A DNA stretch of 64,000 nt from Piromyces finnis. Taxonomy: Eukaryota; Neocallimastigomycota; Neocallimastigomycetes; Neocallimastigales; Neocallimastigaceae. Location of the stretch: contig MCFH01000018.1 of the NCBI GenBank assembly GCA_002104945.1, forward strand, positions 310,001-374,000, in the 5' to 3' direction. The position numbers were made by a program, and so were the translations under genes. This document shows positions 16,287 to 27,743 of this stretch, in pieces. The notes beneath the pieces are model-generated. The model made no database searches. It was not told the origin of the DNA and saw only the letters and a list, made by a program, of their open reading frames with translations. The number at the start of each line of letters is the position of its first letter. Position 1 is the first letter of the stretch.

Positions 16287-17843
16287 ATGATATTAATAAA
16301 TAATAAAGTATTAAGGATATTATATAGTTTTTTACTTCTTAAATATTTTTTAATATGGAGAGTACTATCACAAAAAATATATATAGATGACAATGATAAT
16401 AAAAAAATGAAAATTTTTCAAAATAAATACAATGAAATAGACGAAATAGAGAATGAATATAATGAAATATTATATGATGATTATGAAAGAAATGAAATCT
16501 ATTATGTAAATGAAGTTTTCGATTCCGAAAATGAAAATGAAGATAAAGATAGGTTAATTTTTAAATCGAAAAAATTGCCAATAAAATTTTGGGAAGATAA
16601 TGAAAAAGAAGAATTTTACAATCAAGTCAAACAAAATATAACAAAAAGTAATGATAATGATGAAATTATTGACATAACAATCGCTTCAACAAATTTTACT
16701 TTTTATGATCAACTTACTTCTAATGAAAAAAGTTTATATGATATAATTTTAAAGGCATCAACTAAAGAAGTCCCTAAAGTAAATATTAAAGTATTGGTAA
16801 AAGGTGTAACAAATTTAGAAAAATATATAGCAGATATAACTATATCTGCTGAAAAACTATTTACAGTATTAGTGTATGAACACCCAGAATTGTGGTGGAT
16901 TGGGAATTATCAAATATCTATTTATGAAACTGATGATATAAATAATTATACCATTACATTTATATTACTTCCTGAAGGTTCTATTTTTTATGAATATACA
17001 AAAGATAAAATTTCTCAATTGAATTCTGAAATTAAAAATATCAAAAATGAAATTATTTATCAAATAGACTATTTAAAATTAAAATATCCATATTCAATAA
17101 TAAAATATATTCATGATTATTTGATTATAAAAATTGAGTATGTATTAGATGAAGAACGGAAACATTTAAGAACATTATATGGTGCCTTAGTTGAGAATAA
17201 ATGTGTTTGTGAAGGGTATGCAGAAGCATTTCAATATTTAGTGCAACAATATGGAATTAACTGTTTAATTGCAAGAAGTTCAACACATGAATGGAATTTT
17301 ATTGAACTAAATGATAAATGGTATGTTATTGATGTTACATTTGACGATCCATTAAAAAATGGTCAAACTGTTCCCTCCGGTTCAGGTTCAAATATAAAAT
17401 CAGATTATTTTTTAATTGGTACAGAACATTCTTTTAAAACAACTAAATATTCTGATGAGATTGATCATATATTAACTTACTCTGCATATAGTAATCAAGA
17501 AATGGTTTATTATCCAAATATCGAAAAAAATGACTATATTCCTAGTAATTTAGAACTTCAAGAGTTGAATTTAATCGATTATTCAAATATCACAAATGGT
17601 ATTTAAAATTTTTAAATTTCATATTTATATATACATATATTTAATAAAATGATTAAACGAAACATTTTATTAACTTTATTTTATATGGTTATCATAAATT
17701 TAGAATCGTTTGATATAAATGATCCAAACTATAACAATAAAAATGAAGACACTAGTTCTTACACAAATAAAATTTGTTTATTTAATAATCTATTCATTTC
17801 TCACATAATAACATTTTATTTATACAAAATATTAAAAGAATAA
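16287..17843 (+). CDS. Secreted transglutaminase-like protein, paralogue 3
   Basis: Two exons: 16287-17598 and 17704-17843, phase-1 intron (weak GTATTT donor, TTTAG acceptor); 483 residues. The signal-like segment is ILYSFLLLKYFLIW. It is followed by an acidic Glu/Asp/Asn-rich spacer (about residues 35-95) longer than in the other copies. The core keeps Cys in ENKCVCEGYAEAF, His in THEWNFIEL and Asp in IDVTFDDP. The 3' exon gives NDPNYNNKNEDTSSYTNK and then a hydrophobic C-terminus. The similarity of this exon to those of paralogues 2 and 4 is the main evidence that the stop at 17606 is intronic. Spacer 17844-18196 downstream (353 bp) shows nothing. Confidence 0.82.
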
Positions 17844-18196
17844 ATTTATTACACATATAAAAACTATCTGTGTATTATTTTACTAATGTTTTTTATTTAT
17901 TTATTTTTCGAATTACAACTAATCATTATTATAATAATATAATATTTCTAAATAATAATTGCTTTACATAAAATTATTAAATATTAATTTTATTTTAAAA
18001 AGTTTATAATAAATAATATTTATAACTTAAAATATATTTATATAATTTAAATATTTTACTTTATTAAAATAAAAAATATAAATAAATAAAAAAAAAACAT
18101 TCATATATATAATTATAAATTATATATATACTTTATAAATTAATATTGCATTTTCATTTAAGGTTTATTTATTTATGTTAATTAAAAAATTATATA

Positions 18197-20500
18197 ATGT
18201 TAAAAATCAGCTTTGTATTATATATATTTATTTTTTGTTGTGCAATTGAAATATCATGGACTCGTTACATTTATATATCCGAAGCAAAATATAAGCACAA
18301 AAAAAGATTAGACGCTAATGTAATATTTGAATCATATTCTGATGATAATGATACAAATACAACTGAAAGTTTGGAAGAACTTTATACATCAGAAATGATT
18401 CCAATCAAATTTTGGACAAATGAAGAAAAAGATGAATTACAAGAACAATTAAATGATAATGCCGACATTAGTGAAATTGATGACTCGGTAAATTTTAGCT
18501 TTTACAATCAACTTAGTTCATTAGAGCAAAAATATTATGATAGTATATATAGTAATTCAGTAAAATCACCACCTGATCTAACAATTAAAGTTTCCTTAAC
18601 AATGGATACTAGTAATCCTAAAGCTTTTATTGCAGAATTACAAGAATCTGCTGAAAAGGTTTTTACTGCTGTTGTATATGAAAATCCAGAACTTTGGTGG
18701 CTTGGAACTTATACACTCAAATTATCATATAATAAAACAAAATATATCATAACATTTAATACAGTTCCATCAAATTCAAAGTTTTCAGTTTATACTAAAT
18801 ACGATATTGCTAATTTAAATCAAGAAATTGAACAATCAAAAAAAGTTATTATGGAAGAAATTGCAAAGTTAAATCTAACAACAAACTATGCTATTATCAG
18901 ATATATTCATGATTTTTTGGCTGTCAAAAATGTTTATACATTAAATGAAAATTTATTGCATATAAGAACTATTTATGGGTCACTTGTTGAAAATAAATGT
19001 GTTTGTGAAGGATATGCTGAAGCTTTTCAATACATAGCTCAACAATATGGTATTAATTGTATTATTGGTAGAAGTTCTACACATGAATGGAATTATGTTG
19101 AAATGGATGGTAAATGGTATGCCGTAGATGTAACTTTTGATGACAGAACATCAAAAGGAGTAACACCATTACATAATACATACAATAATATTATAACAGA
19201 ATACTTTTTAATTGGTACTGATCATATAGATTATAAAAAAAAAAAATTTTCAGAAGATAAAGATCATATTTTAGTTTATTCCGGATACAGTAATGAACAT
19301 ATAGTTTCATACCCATATATTGAAGCAGAAGATTACGTTCCTTCTGATATTGAGTTAATGGAAATTGAATTAATAGATTTATCAGAAATTGCATCAATTA
19401 CAAGTAATTACTCTCTATATTATATTGTGTTGATAAATTTTATAATATATTATGATTATTATGGTTTTTTTTAATAATTAATTTAATATTTTTAATACAA
19501 AATTTTTAGCTACAAGAAAAACAACTACTACTACAAAATCAACAACACCGTTAATTGGTATTACTACTACTACTACTGCTAATATTATTACTAATATAGA
19601 ACCAACAACAATTAACACTACTAATAATACTAATATAGAACCAACAACAATTGACACTACTAATAATACTAATATAGAACCAACAACAGTTGACACTACT
19701 AATAACACCAATATAGAACCAACAACAGTTGACACTACTTTTAATACTAATATAGAACCAACAACAGTTGACACTACTAATAATACTAATATAGAACCAA
19801 CAACAATTGACACTACTAATAATACTAATATAGAACCAACAACAGTTGACACTACTAATAACACCAATATAGAACCAACAACAGTTGACACTACTAATAA
19901 CACCAATATAGAACCAACAACAGTTGACACTACTAATAACACCAATATAGAATCAACAACAATTGATACTGCTACTGCTACTTATACAGAAACGATAACA
20001 ACAACATTAGTCGACATTATTACTACTGCTAATACAAATTTAATAGTAACAACAATTGATACTACTACTACAAAACCAACAATAACAACAGTTAAAAATA
20101 CTACTATAAATCCTGTTTCAATGTCTACAAAAATAAGTTCGACAACAAATAAAAGTGAAATAAGTAAAATCACCCCAACACCTATTGCTACAAATAATAA
20201 ATCGACGACCCAAAATGAAGATATTGTCTACCAAGTTACAAGTAATAAATATATTTCATAAATATATTAATATACAATTAAATTAATAATAGCATAATAA
20301 TTAATATATATATATATATTTGTTAATATATAGCATATGAAGATAATATTGAAAACCCAACAATTGAAATTGAGAATCCAAATTATAATAAAAATAATAG
20401 TGGAAAAGATACATCATCAACTAACGCAATATCTATTTCAACAACTATTATATTAAATATAATTATATCTATAATAGTGGCATTTTTTTTCATTGAATAA
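18197..20500 (+). CDS. Transglutaminase-like protein with Thr-rich repeat stalk, paralogue 4
   Basis: Three exons: 18197-19403, 19510-20241, 20334-20500, both introns phase 1 with GTAAT donors; 701 residues. Exon 1 encodes a signal-like segment (ISFVLYIFIFCCAIEI) and the catalytic core: Cys in ENKCVCEGYAEAF, His in THEWNYVEM, Asp in VDVTFDDR (Arg replaces the usual Pro). Exon 2 encodes about 240 residues of Thr-rich sequence with ten 13-residue repeats (consensus TNIEPTTVDTTNN), a mucin-like and probably O-glycosylated stalk. Exon 3 encodes PNYNKNNSGKDTSS and a hydrophobic tail (IILNIIISIIVAFFF). Read without splicing, the gene would stop at 19474 and the repeats would look non-coding. The layout predicts the enzyme held away from the cell surface on a stalk. 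Confidence 0.83.
19590..19979 (+). repeat. 39-bp coding minisatellite, ten copies
   Basis: Ten exact-period 39-bp units within exon 2 of paralogue 4, each encoding 13 residues. The tenth is slightly diverged. Third-position and I/V changes mix among units, which suggests unequal exchange. The reverse strand is open across it, giving spurious Val/Leu-rich ORFs. Confidence 0.93.
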
Positions 20501-22015
20501 TTTAACTATTACTATTTGTAATCAATTATATGTATAAAATAAATAAGCTTAATATTTTTAATAACATAAAATACACTGATAAAGTAAATATATATGAACT
20601 TTTTACATTTATTTTACATCATGAAACTTAATAATTATTATATCAATGGCTTAAATATTTAAAAAAAGAATTAAAGGCTACAATAATTATTATTGGCCAA
20701 TATCTCCTTTGCATCATTTTAAAAAAAAAAAAAAAGCCGTAAATTTATTTTATCCTTAAAAGTTAAATTTAATTTAATTAAATTAAAATTAATTTAATAT
20801 ATTTCTTTATATAGGCATTTTATAATTTTCTATATAGAACTTTTTTTTTATTTTTATAATTAAAAATAAGTATTCTAGGGTTGTACTTAATTAAAAAAAA
20901 AAGAAACCAAGTTTTTTCTGTCATTATGATTATGGTTGGGTAAAGCACCTTATTTTTTAAAATAAAATTAGTTTATGCCTTAGTTTTAAAATACTTGAAT
21001 ATTATTATATCTGTTATTTCATCACATTTCTAATAAAATAATTTTTAATAATAGAGATTTTTTTAATTTTAATTACTCTTCAAATTTATTTTTTTTTGTG
21101 TGTGTTTATCTGTTTTATTAGTAATTCTGTGTTGATTTTTTATTTGTTATAACAAAGAAAAGTAAAATAAGGATAATGATAATAGATGACTTTCATTATT
21201 CTCTATCAAAAGTAAAAATTGTTCCAAATAAAAAAATTTTATAAATTTTATTTTATATTCTTTTAATTAACAAAACAATAATTAGTGTTGTATCTATAAT
21301 TAAATTATGTATATAAATTATAATAAGTTTATATTTAATAATATTCAATAGTAGAAAAAGGAAAAAAATAAATAAGATAGCAATTTTAATATAAATAATT
21401 AATAATTATAAATAATAAAAGAATATTTTTTTTTATATTTAGTCTTTATTGTTTAAATTATAATAGAAATTTTAAAAAAAAATAAAAAAAATAAAAATAA
21501 AAAAAATAAAAAAAAATAATAATATACATAATTTTATAATAATTAAAAAGAATATAGTTTTTTTTCTTTTTTTAGAAAAAGGTAATGATAACAATGACAA
21601 AATATTGATGTATATAAATGTTTAAATAAATACATAAATTGGGAAATAATTGATAATTCTTTTTATAATAAATAATAAAATGCTTTCGAGAAATTTCATA
21701 AATATTAAGTAAAGAACAAATGCAATTATATAAATTAAATTATTAGCTTAACAAAAAATAAAGAATAAATAGTTAAATAAATAAGTAATAATATAAAGTA
21801 AAAGAAAAGTGTCTAATGAATTATTTATACAATCATTTTAATTTCACAAATTCCTAATTTAATGAAAATAAAAAATAATCATTAATCAATTTTAAGTTTA
21901 ACAAAAAATTATTATATATAAATATTAAATACATTTTAACTTCATATATTTATAGAATTGACTATCAAAAAAGATATAAAGTCTGAAGGAATAAATAAGA
22001 ATTAAATTAAAATCT
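20501..22015. other. Intergenic spacer
   Basis: 1.5 kb AT-rich sequence. No coding or RNA feature is supportable. Confidence 0.6.
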
Positions 22016-23966
22016 ATGTTTCAGGTAATATATGACAAAGTATATAAAGAAATAATGATTTAATTAAATTTGATTTTATCCTTTTACTATATAAAATAAG
22101 CTTTCATATATTTATAAATTATAATTTATTAATTTTCAAATTGTAATTCCGTAAAATTACATGCCATATAACAATTATTTAGACATTTTCATCTTACTTT
22201 GCAAAAACAATTCCACCACACGAAGAAAACACTGAAGAAATGATAAAGTGCTTTCCATTTAAATGTGGAGTTAAAGAAAAAGATGCTAATTTAATCTTAA
22301 CTTGCACAGCTCAGGCATTAATTAATGTTAAAAAATTTAAAGAAAAAGGCAACGAACTCTATAATAATGGAAGGTACCAAGAAGCAGCCAATGAATATAC
22401 CAAAGCTATGGCTTCTTTCACATTTAAAAAAACAAACGCTGCTACGGACCCTTCAACTATACAAGATACTGACGCTTCCTTAGATACCCAAGATGCAGTA
22501 AAACTTTACGCTACTTTACTATCAAATAGATCTGTCTCTATGAAAAAAATAGGAAAATTTGAAAATGCTAAAAAAGATGCAGAACAAGTTATAATTATGA
22601 GACCAACTTGGTTTAAAGTAAACATCATAAATTGTAAAAAAAAAAAAAAAGAATTAATATTATAATTCTTATTATAATATAATTATATAAAATAGAAAAT
22701 GCAATAATCATATTAATATGATTATATATTATATATTATATATATAATAAATATAAAAGGGTTACTTTAGAAAAGCTGAGGCTTTGAATGAATTAAGACA
22801 ATTTGAAGAAGCTAAAAACTTCTTCTTAGAAGCATTAAAATTGGTTGGTATTCATAATAATAATAAGTTGATAATGTTTATTAATTTATATATTAAATTC
22901 ATTAAACTCATTATAAAAAACTAATACACAGGAACCCAGTAACGAAACCCGTATTAGAAGATATATTACCTATATTAATAAAGAAATAGAAAATAAAGAA
23001 ATGGGTAATTTTTAAATTATTTTTCATATAATATTTTAATACTGATTTTATCCATAAAATTATAATAATCAACAACTTTTTTCTTTATAAAATTACTTTA
23101 GGTTTAGATATATATCAATTAATTCCTGGTCGGGATATTTGCTTAAGATCTATAAAAACACCAATTCAAAACTTTATATTTCCATTTAGTTATGAAATGC
23201 AAAATTTATTATATATTGTCTCGGACTCAAAAACAAAGAATTGTGTATTAGTAGATCCTGTATGTATTAAAATGCAATATAAATAGTATAAATATATATT
23301 AGTAATAAATTTATATATTTTTGTATTTTAATTAATTAGTGTTGGGATATTGATGGCATTGTTCAATATGCAAAATCAGCAAACTTAAATATTGTTGGAG
23401 CATACTATACTCATTACCATATCGATCATGCAGGAGGTATCCCACCAGCACCATACGATAAGTATTACATTCGTGTTGATGGTTTATTAAAATTGTCAAA
23501 AAAATTCCCAGATATACCAATTTATATTCATGAAGATGATTTTGAAGGCTTACAAGCATCTAACCCTGAAATCCAAAAAGATAGATTAACTTTTGTAAAA
23601 GATGGTCAAGTCTTAGAAATGCCAGGTAGTAATGGTAAAGATTCTAATAACGTAAAATTTAAAATATATCATACACCAGGTCACACTCAAGGATCAATAT
23701 GTATTTTAATCAACGATAAAAGATTATTGACGGGTGATACCTTATTTAATGGAATTTTCGGTCGTTGCGATTTTCCGGATTCGGATAAAAGAAAAATGTT
23801 TGAGTCTTTAAACCGACTCAAACTTTTAGATGAGAATATATTGATATTACCAGGACATAATTATAATGGTGAATGGACTACCATTAAAGAGCAGAAAAAT
23901 CATGGACCTCTATATGAAAGAGATTATGAAACTTGGGCTATGAAATATACTGGTAGTACTGAATAA
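22016..23966 (+). CDS. TPR and metallo-beta-lactamase fusion (glyoxalase II/ETHE1-like)
   Basis: Six exons by eye: 22016-22024 (MFQ), 22183-22617, 22760-22843, 22932-23004, 23102-23259, 23340-23966; 461 residues. The 9-nt first exon is the least certain, but the frame upstream of the ATG at 22240 reads as coding back to an acceptor at 22182. The donor at 22844 (GTTGGT) is weak but is the only one keeping frame (ALKL|EPSNE). Residues about 35-180 form TPR repeats (KFKEKGNELYNNGRYQEAAN; PTWFKGYFRKAEAL). The C-terminal half is a hydrolase of the metallo-beta-lactamase fold with a full metal-ligand set: THYHIDHAGG, TPGHTQGS, LTGDTLF and LPGHNY. GDTLFNGIFGRCDFP resembles glyoxalase II and persulfide dioxygenases. 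The substrate is unknown; TPR suggests docking to a partner such as a chaperone C-terminus. Confidence 0.8.
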
Positions 23967-24971
23967 TTATAATAATCTGGCGCATTTAAAAAAAAAAAAA
24001 AAAGAAAGAAAAAAACTATTAAAAATTAGTTATATAAAATTTAAGTATTTCTTAATAAAAATGAAATATTATGTATGTTTATAAAGTATATATAATTTAT
24101 AGAAGAATTTCATATAAAAATAAAAAATATAATTACTAAGAAATGAATAAAATAGTTTTAAAAGGAATTATATAATATCATTATCTACAAAATGAATATA
24201 TAAAATGAATTTATAAAATTGAATTTGAATTTGTTAAATAAGTATTATAACTTAAATATTTGTTTAAATCCATAATTAATTAATAATAATCAAAGTAAAA
24301 AAAAAAGAAAGAAAGAAAGAAAGAAAAGAAAAGAAAAGAAAAGAAAAGAAAAGAAAAGAAAAGAAAGGAGAAAGAAAAAAATATAAATGAAAATATTTAT
24401 AATAATCTTATATATAATAATAAATTCAACTTCATATAAAATATATAGAAATAAATAATAATTCAAAAAAAAAGTTATATATTTATCAAGCATTTAATTT
24501 AATTATATATTCTAATTAATTTGTAGTTAGTAATTTTTCTTATTTTAAAAAAAGCAATTGTTATATAATTAATATGTTTTTTTTTTTTTTTTTTAATTAC
24601 AATAAGATATTATATTATATAAGTTTTATTAGTTATGTGTCTTTATAATTTAATGTAATTTTTACTAATATTAATTTAATTGTTACTTCTTGACATATAA
24701 TAACAGAAAATAGTTAATATTTAAAGATTCAGAAATTATTGAATAATAAAGTATATAATGGAATAGTTTCATATTAAAATTCTATTTAAGCATATCTAAA
24801 TTACTGACACATAAAATTTAATCACATGGATGATTTAATATTTATAAAAAAGAACCAATAACTAATTAGTATAGCTCCATATCAATATGTATATAAATTA
24901 CAAAATAAATCTTTTCTAAACTTTTTTTTTATTTGGTTTATAGTATTAAATATATCTATACATTTTATAGT
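23967..24971. other. Spacer with a GAAA/GAAAA purine tract
   Basis: About 1 kb with no gene. A strand-biased purine run of GAAA/GAAAA units occupies about 24299-24366 and produces a spurious Phe/Leu-rich ORF on the minus strand. Confidence 0.65.
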
Positions 24972-26712
24972 ATGTCTAAACAACAACAACAAGAAGAATA
25001 TCTTTTATATGAAAGAAAGTTTATTACATTAAATAAGAATGTACCAAATACTATTCCTTCAAATAAGGATGATATTAAAAAAGTTCAAACCATTACATTA
25101 ATGTCTTATAACATTTTAGCACAATGTTTAATTCATAGAGAACTTTATCCATATTGTAAAGAAAAGAAACCTTTAAAACTTTCATATCGTACAAATTTAT
25201 TAATGAAAGAATTCGAATCTATTCAACCAGATATAGCCACTTTCCAAGAAGTTGATGGATTCTACAACTTATATCAAAATTGTTTTGAAAAACTTGGATA
25301 TGACTATAAATATATAAAAAAACAAATTAAAGATAAAGTTTATCAACATGGTGTTTGTATATTATGGAAAAAAGAAAAGTAAGTTAATTATTATATATGT
25401 ATATCTTTTTAGAAAAAAAAAAAAAGAAAAGAAAAGAAAAATGATCTCTAATATATATTGTAAATTGTAAAATTCAATAATACATTAATAAAATTTATAA
25501 TTTAATTAATATTAAAAATTATATGATAATATCATAAAAACAATAATGATAACAATATAATAATTAAAATATTAAAATAATAATAATAATAAATATCCTC
25601 AATATTTATAATAAAGATTTTCAGAAGTTCAATATAATGGATTTTTATTTGATGAATCACCTTTAGTTACACCAACAGATATCACACCATATACTGGTAA
25701 TACAGGACAAATTATTGCATTAAGATTCAATAATACCAATGAAAATGCTGAAGAGAAATTTTCAAATATCGAAAATGAAGAACTAAAAAGACTCGAAATA
25801 GAAAAATACAATATAGAAAACGATTTAGGAATTATAATATCAAATCATCATCTTTATTGGAAACCAAAAGCAAAATATGAAAAATTAAGACAAATTTATG
25901 TAATGTTAAACAATATATATTCTTTGAAAAATGAAATTGAACAAGATAATATAAAATTATACAATGATGTATGTAACAAAATTAAAAACTTTGAAAATAC
26001 TGTCGAAAAGCAATCATTAAATAAATGGCCAGTAATCATGTGTGGTGGTAATTATATACAAATTTTCATTTAAATTAAAAACAATAATTTACAATGAGTA
26101 TATATTACAGTAAATTGAAGTATATTAAAATTGATTTATTATAGTAATTAAAAGATAATATTTTCTTTTTCTTTTTTTTTTTTTTTTTTTTTTTTTTTGA
26201 ATACATATAATATAGATTTCAATACTTCTCCAGATCAAGAAATATATAAGCTTATAACAAAGCAAGAATTAAACAAAGAAGAACTTAAAGAATTGGAACC
26301 AAAAATTGAATCCGAAACCGAAATTAAAGATAACCCATTAACTTCAACAATATTAATAGAAGAAATTAAAAAATTTCCAAAAGGAAAAAGTTCATATTCT
26401 AGCTATAGAGATAATGATCCTAGTCATACTATCAACCCAAATTGGAAAAAAGGGCATGAATTCTTTAAAGGTGAACCAACTTACACAACTTACTGTGGTT
26501 GGAAAGGTACACTTGATTATGAATTCATAATGGATGATAATGATTTTAAATTCAATCAAGAAAACAATGATATTTCATTTAATCCTACATACTTAAAAGT
26601 AACTAAAAATTTAAATGTACCAAAAAGTGACATTCTTGAACCAGGTTTACCTAATTTAAATTTTCCAAGTGATCATATTTGCATTATGAGTGAAATAGAA
26701 TTATATCAATAA
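24972..26712 (+). CDS. CCR4/Ngl-like endonuclease-exonuclease-phosphatase family nuclease
   Basis: Three exons: 24972-25378, 25617-26047, 26216-26712 (introns GTAAGT..AAAG phase 2, and GTAATT..ATAG phase 1 with a long T-tract); 444 residues starting MSKQQQQ. The motifs of the EEP fold appear in order: MSYNILAQ near residue 50, FQEVD (metal-binding Glu) near 95, SNHHLYWKP near 225, GDFNTSPD at the exon 2/3 junction, and PSDHICI near the C-terminus. The GDFN motif is regenerated only by splicing, which confirms the second intron. Family members are Mg-dependent 3'-5' RNases (Ccr4, Ngl1-3, nocturnin, PDE12). The absence of leucine-rich repeats argues for an Ngl-type enzyme rather than Ccr4 itself. 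The RNA substrate cannot be told from sequence. Confidence 0.87.
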
Positions 26713-26937
26713 AACAAATAATTTAAACATATTAAACCAAATAATCAAATTAAATAAAAATAAGAATTAACAAAATTCAAAAAAATAAAAATAAAATAAA
26801 ATTATAAAATTATAAAATAAAATTATAAAATAAAATTATAAAATAAAAAAATGAAGTTTTTATATATATATAAAATATTGAATTTGAGTATTTTGCATAG
26901 TAATAAATATAAAAATTTAAATATTATATAAAATAAT

Positions 26938-27009
26938 TGCCCACTAGCGGGATTGAACCACTGATCTTCGCTTTACGAGAGCGACGCTCTACCACTGAGC
27001 CAAGCGGGC
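26938..27009 (-). tRNA. tRNA-Thr, anticodon CGU
   Basis: A full 72-nt cloverleaf on the minus strand: acceptor GCCCGCT/AGTGGGC (one G-T), D-arm GCTC/GAGC, anticodon stem TCGCT/AGCGA with loop CTCGTAA (anticodon CGT), 5-nt variable loop, T-arm AGTGG/CCGCT with loop TTCAATC, discriminator A. There is no intron and no encoded CCA. The A-box begins at T8 (27002). A short T-run follows the 3' end as a Pol III stop. The tRNA is transcribed leftwards, so the retroelement stack beginning at 27025 lies on its upstream side. Confidence 0.95.
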
Positions 27010-27024
27010 ATTATAATTAATTTC

Positions 27025-27643
27025 TGATAAATAATAATTATAAATATATTATAAATTTGATATTAGTAGAAAATTTTATTATAAAATAATTATTAAATAA
27101 TTTTATATAGTTTATTATAAAAATATAATTTACATAAAATCAAATATTTTATAAATTTATATATTTGATTGGGTTAAATTATAAAAATAATTTTTAATAT
27201 AAAGAATAATAATATTTTTTAGTAGAAAATAAGACTTAGATTACTAATAATAAGTTAAATTTTAATAATAGTTAATATAATTAATTAGTGAATACATAAT
27301 AATATTTAAAAGACAAAAAATAAGTTTTTATATAATAAAAATTATTGTTAAAAAGAGCGTAAGAACAATAAATAAAAGAAAATATAAAAACGAAATTAAA
27401 CTTGTCTAATTTGTAATTATTGTGTTAATAATAAATAATATTTTATAGAATAAATCTGGTGTTATTATTCTATATAAATATTATTAAAATAATAAAACTA
27501 TTAAAATTATAAAATAACTTAAAATAAATTAATAAAACTAGTAGATATTGTTAAAGCTCGTACAATAGCTGTCGAGATAAAACAATATAAGATAACAGAA
27601 GAAGTAGTTAAAAAGTTGTAATATAACTACCAATCCGTTATCA
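27025..27643 (+). repeat. E1 5' LTR
   Basis: 619 nt, TGATAA...TTATCA. It is nearly identical to 30926-31547 and clearly related to 53016-53636. Confidence 0.93.
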
Positions 27644-27645
27644 AG

Positions 27646-27657
27646 TGGTGGAGAACC
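27646..27657 (+). promoter_or_regulatory. E1 primer-binding site
   Basis: TGGTGGAGAACC starts 2 nt after the 5' LTR. It begins with TGG, the complement of a tRNA CCA end, and shares TGGTGGAGA with E2 and E4. The primer tRNA is not identified. Confidence 0.65.
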
Positions 27658-27743
27658 TCAGTCGTCCCGTGGGAAAGCCGAAAATTTAAATAATTCCTAT
27701 TAATTAGTATATTTAGTATAATTATCTTATTTATTTACTAAAT

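Noticed and set aside
17649-17843. Independent 64-codon gene starting at 17649
   Set aside because: Its second half is the tail exon of paralogue 3 (matching the tails of 2 and 4); its first half is intron sequence.
19590-19979. Regular 39-bp repeats considered as a CRISPR-like array
   Set aside because: The units are contiguous with no unique spacers, code in frame on the plus strand, and sit in a eukaryotic gene.
19478-20173. Two Val/Leu-rich open frames on the minus strand with perfect 13-residue repeats
   Set aside because: They are the antisense of the Thr-rich repeat exon of transglutaminase-like paralogue 4, whose plus-strand frame is tied in by two consistent introns and a conserved tail exon.
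24933-24971. Longer N-terminus for the CCR4/Ngl-like nuclease
   Set aside because: The extension has no ATG (it would start at TTG) and reads as low-complexity leader; the ATG at 24972 gives a natural start.
27021-27024. A 5-bp target duplication (ATTTC) for the stacked elements
   Set aside because: The extra A is the last base of the upstream LTR at most junctions; only TTTC is supported at all five, so the TSD is taken as 4 bp.
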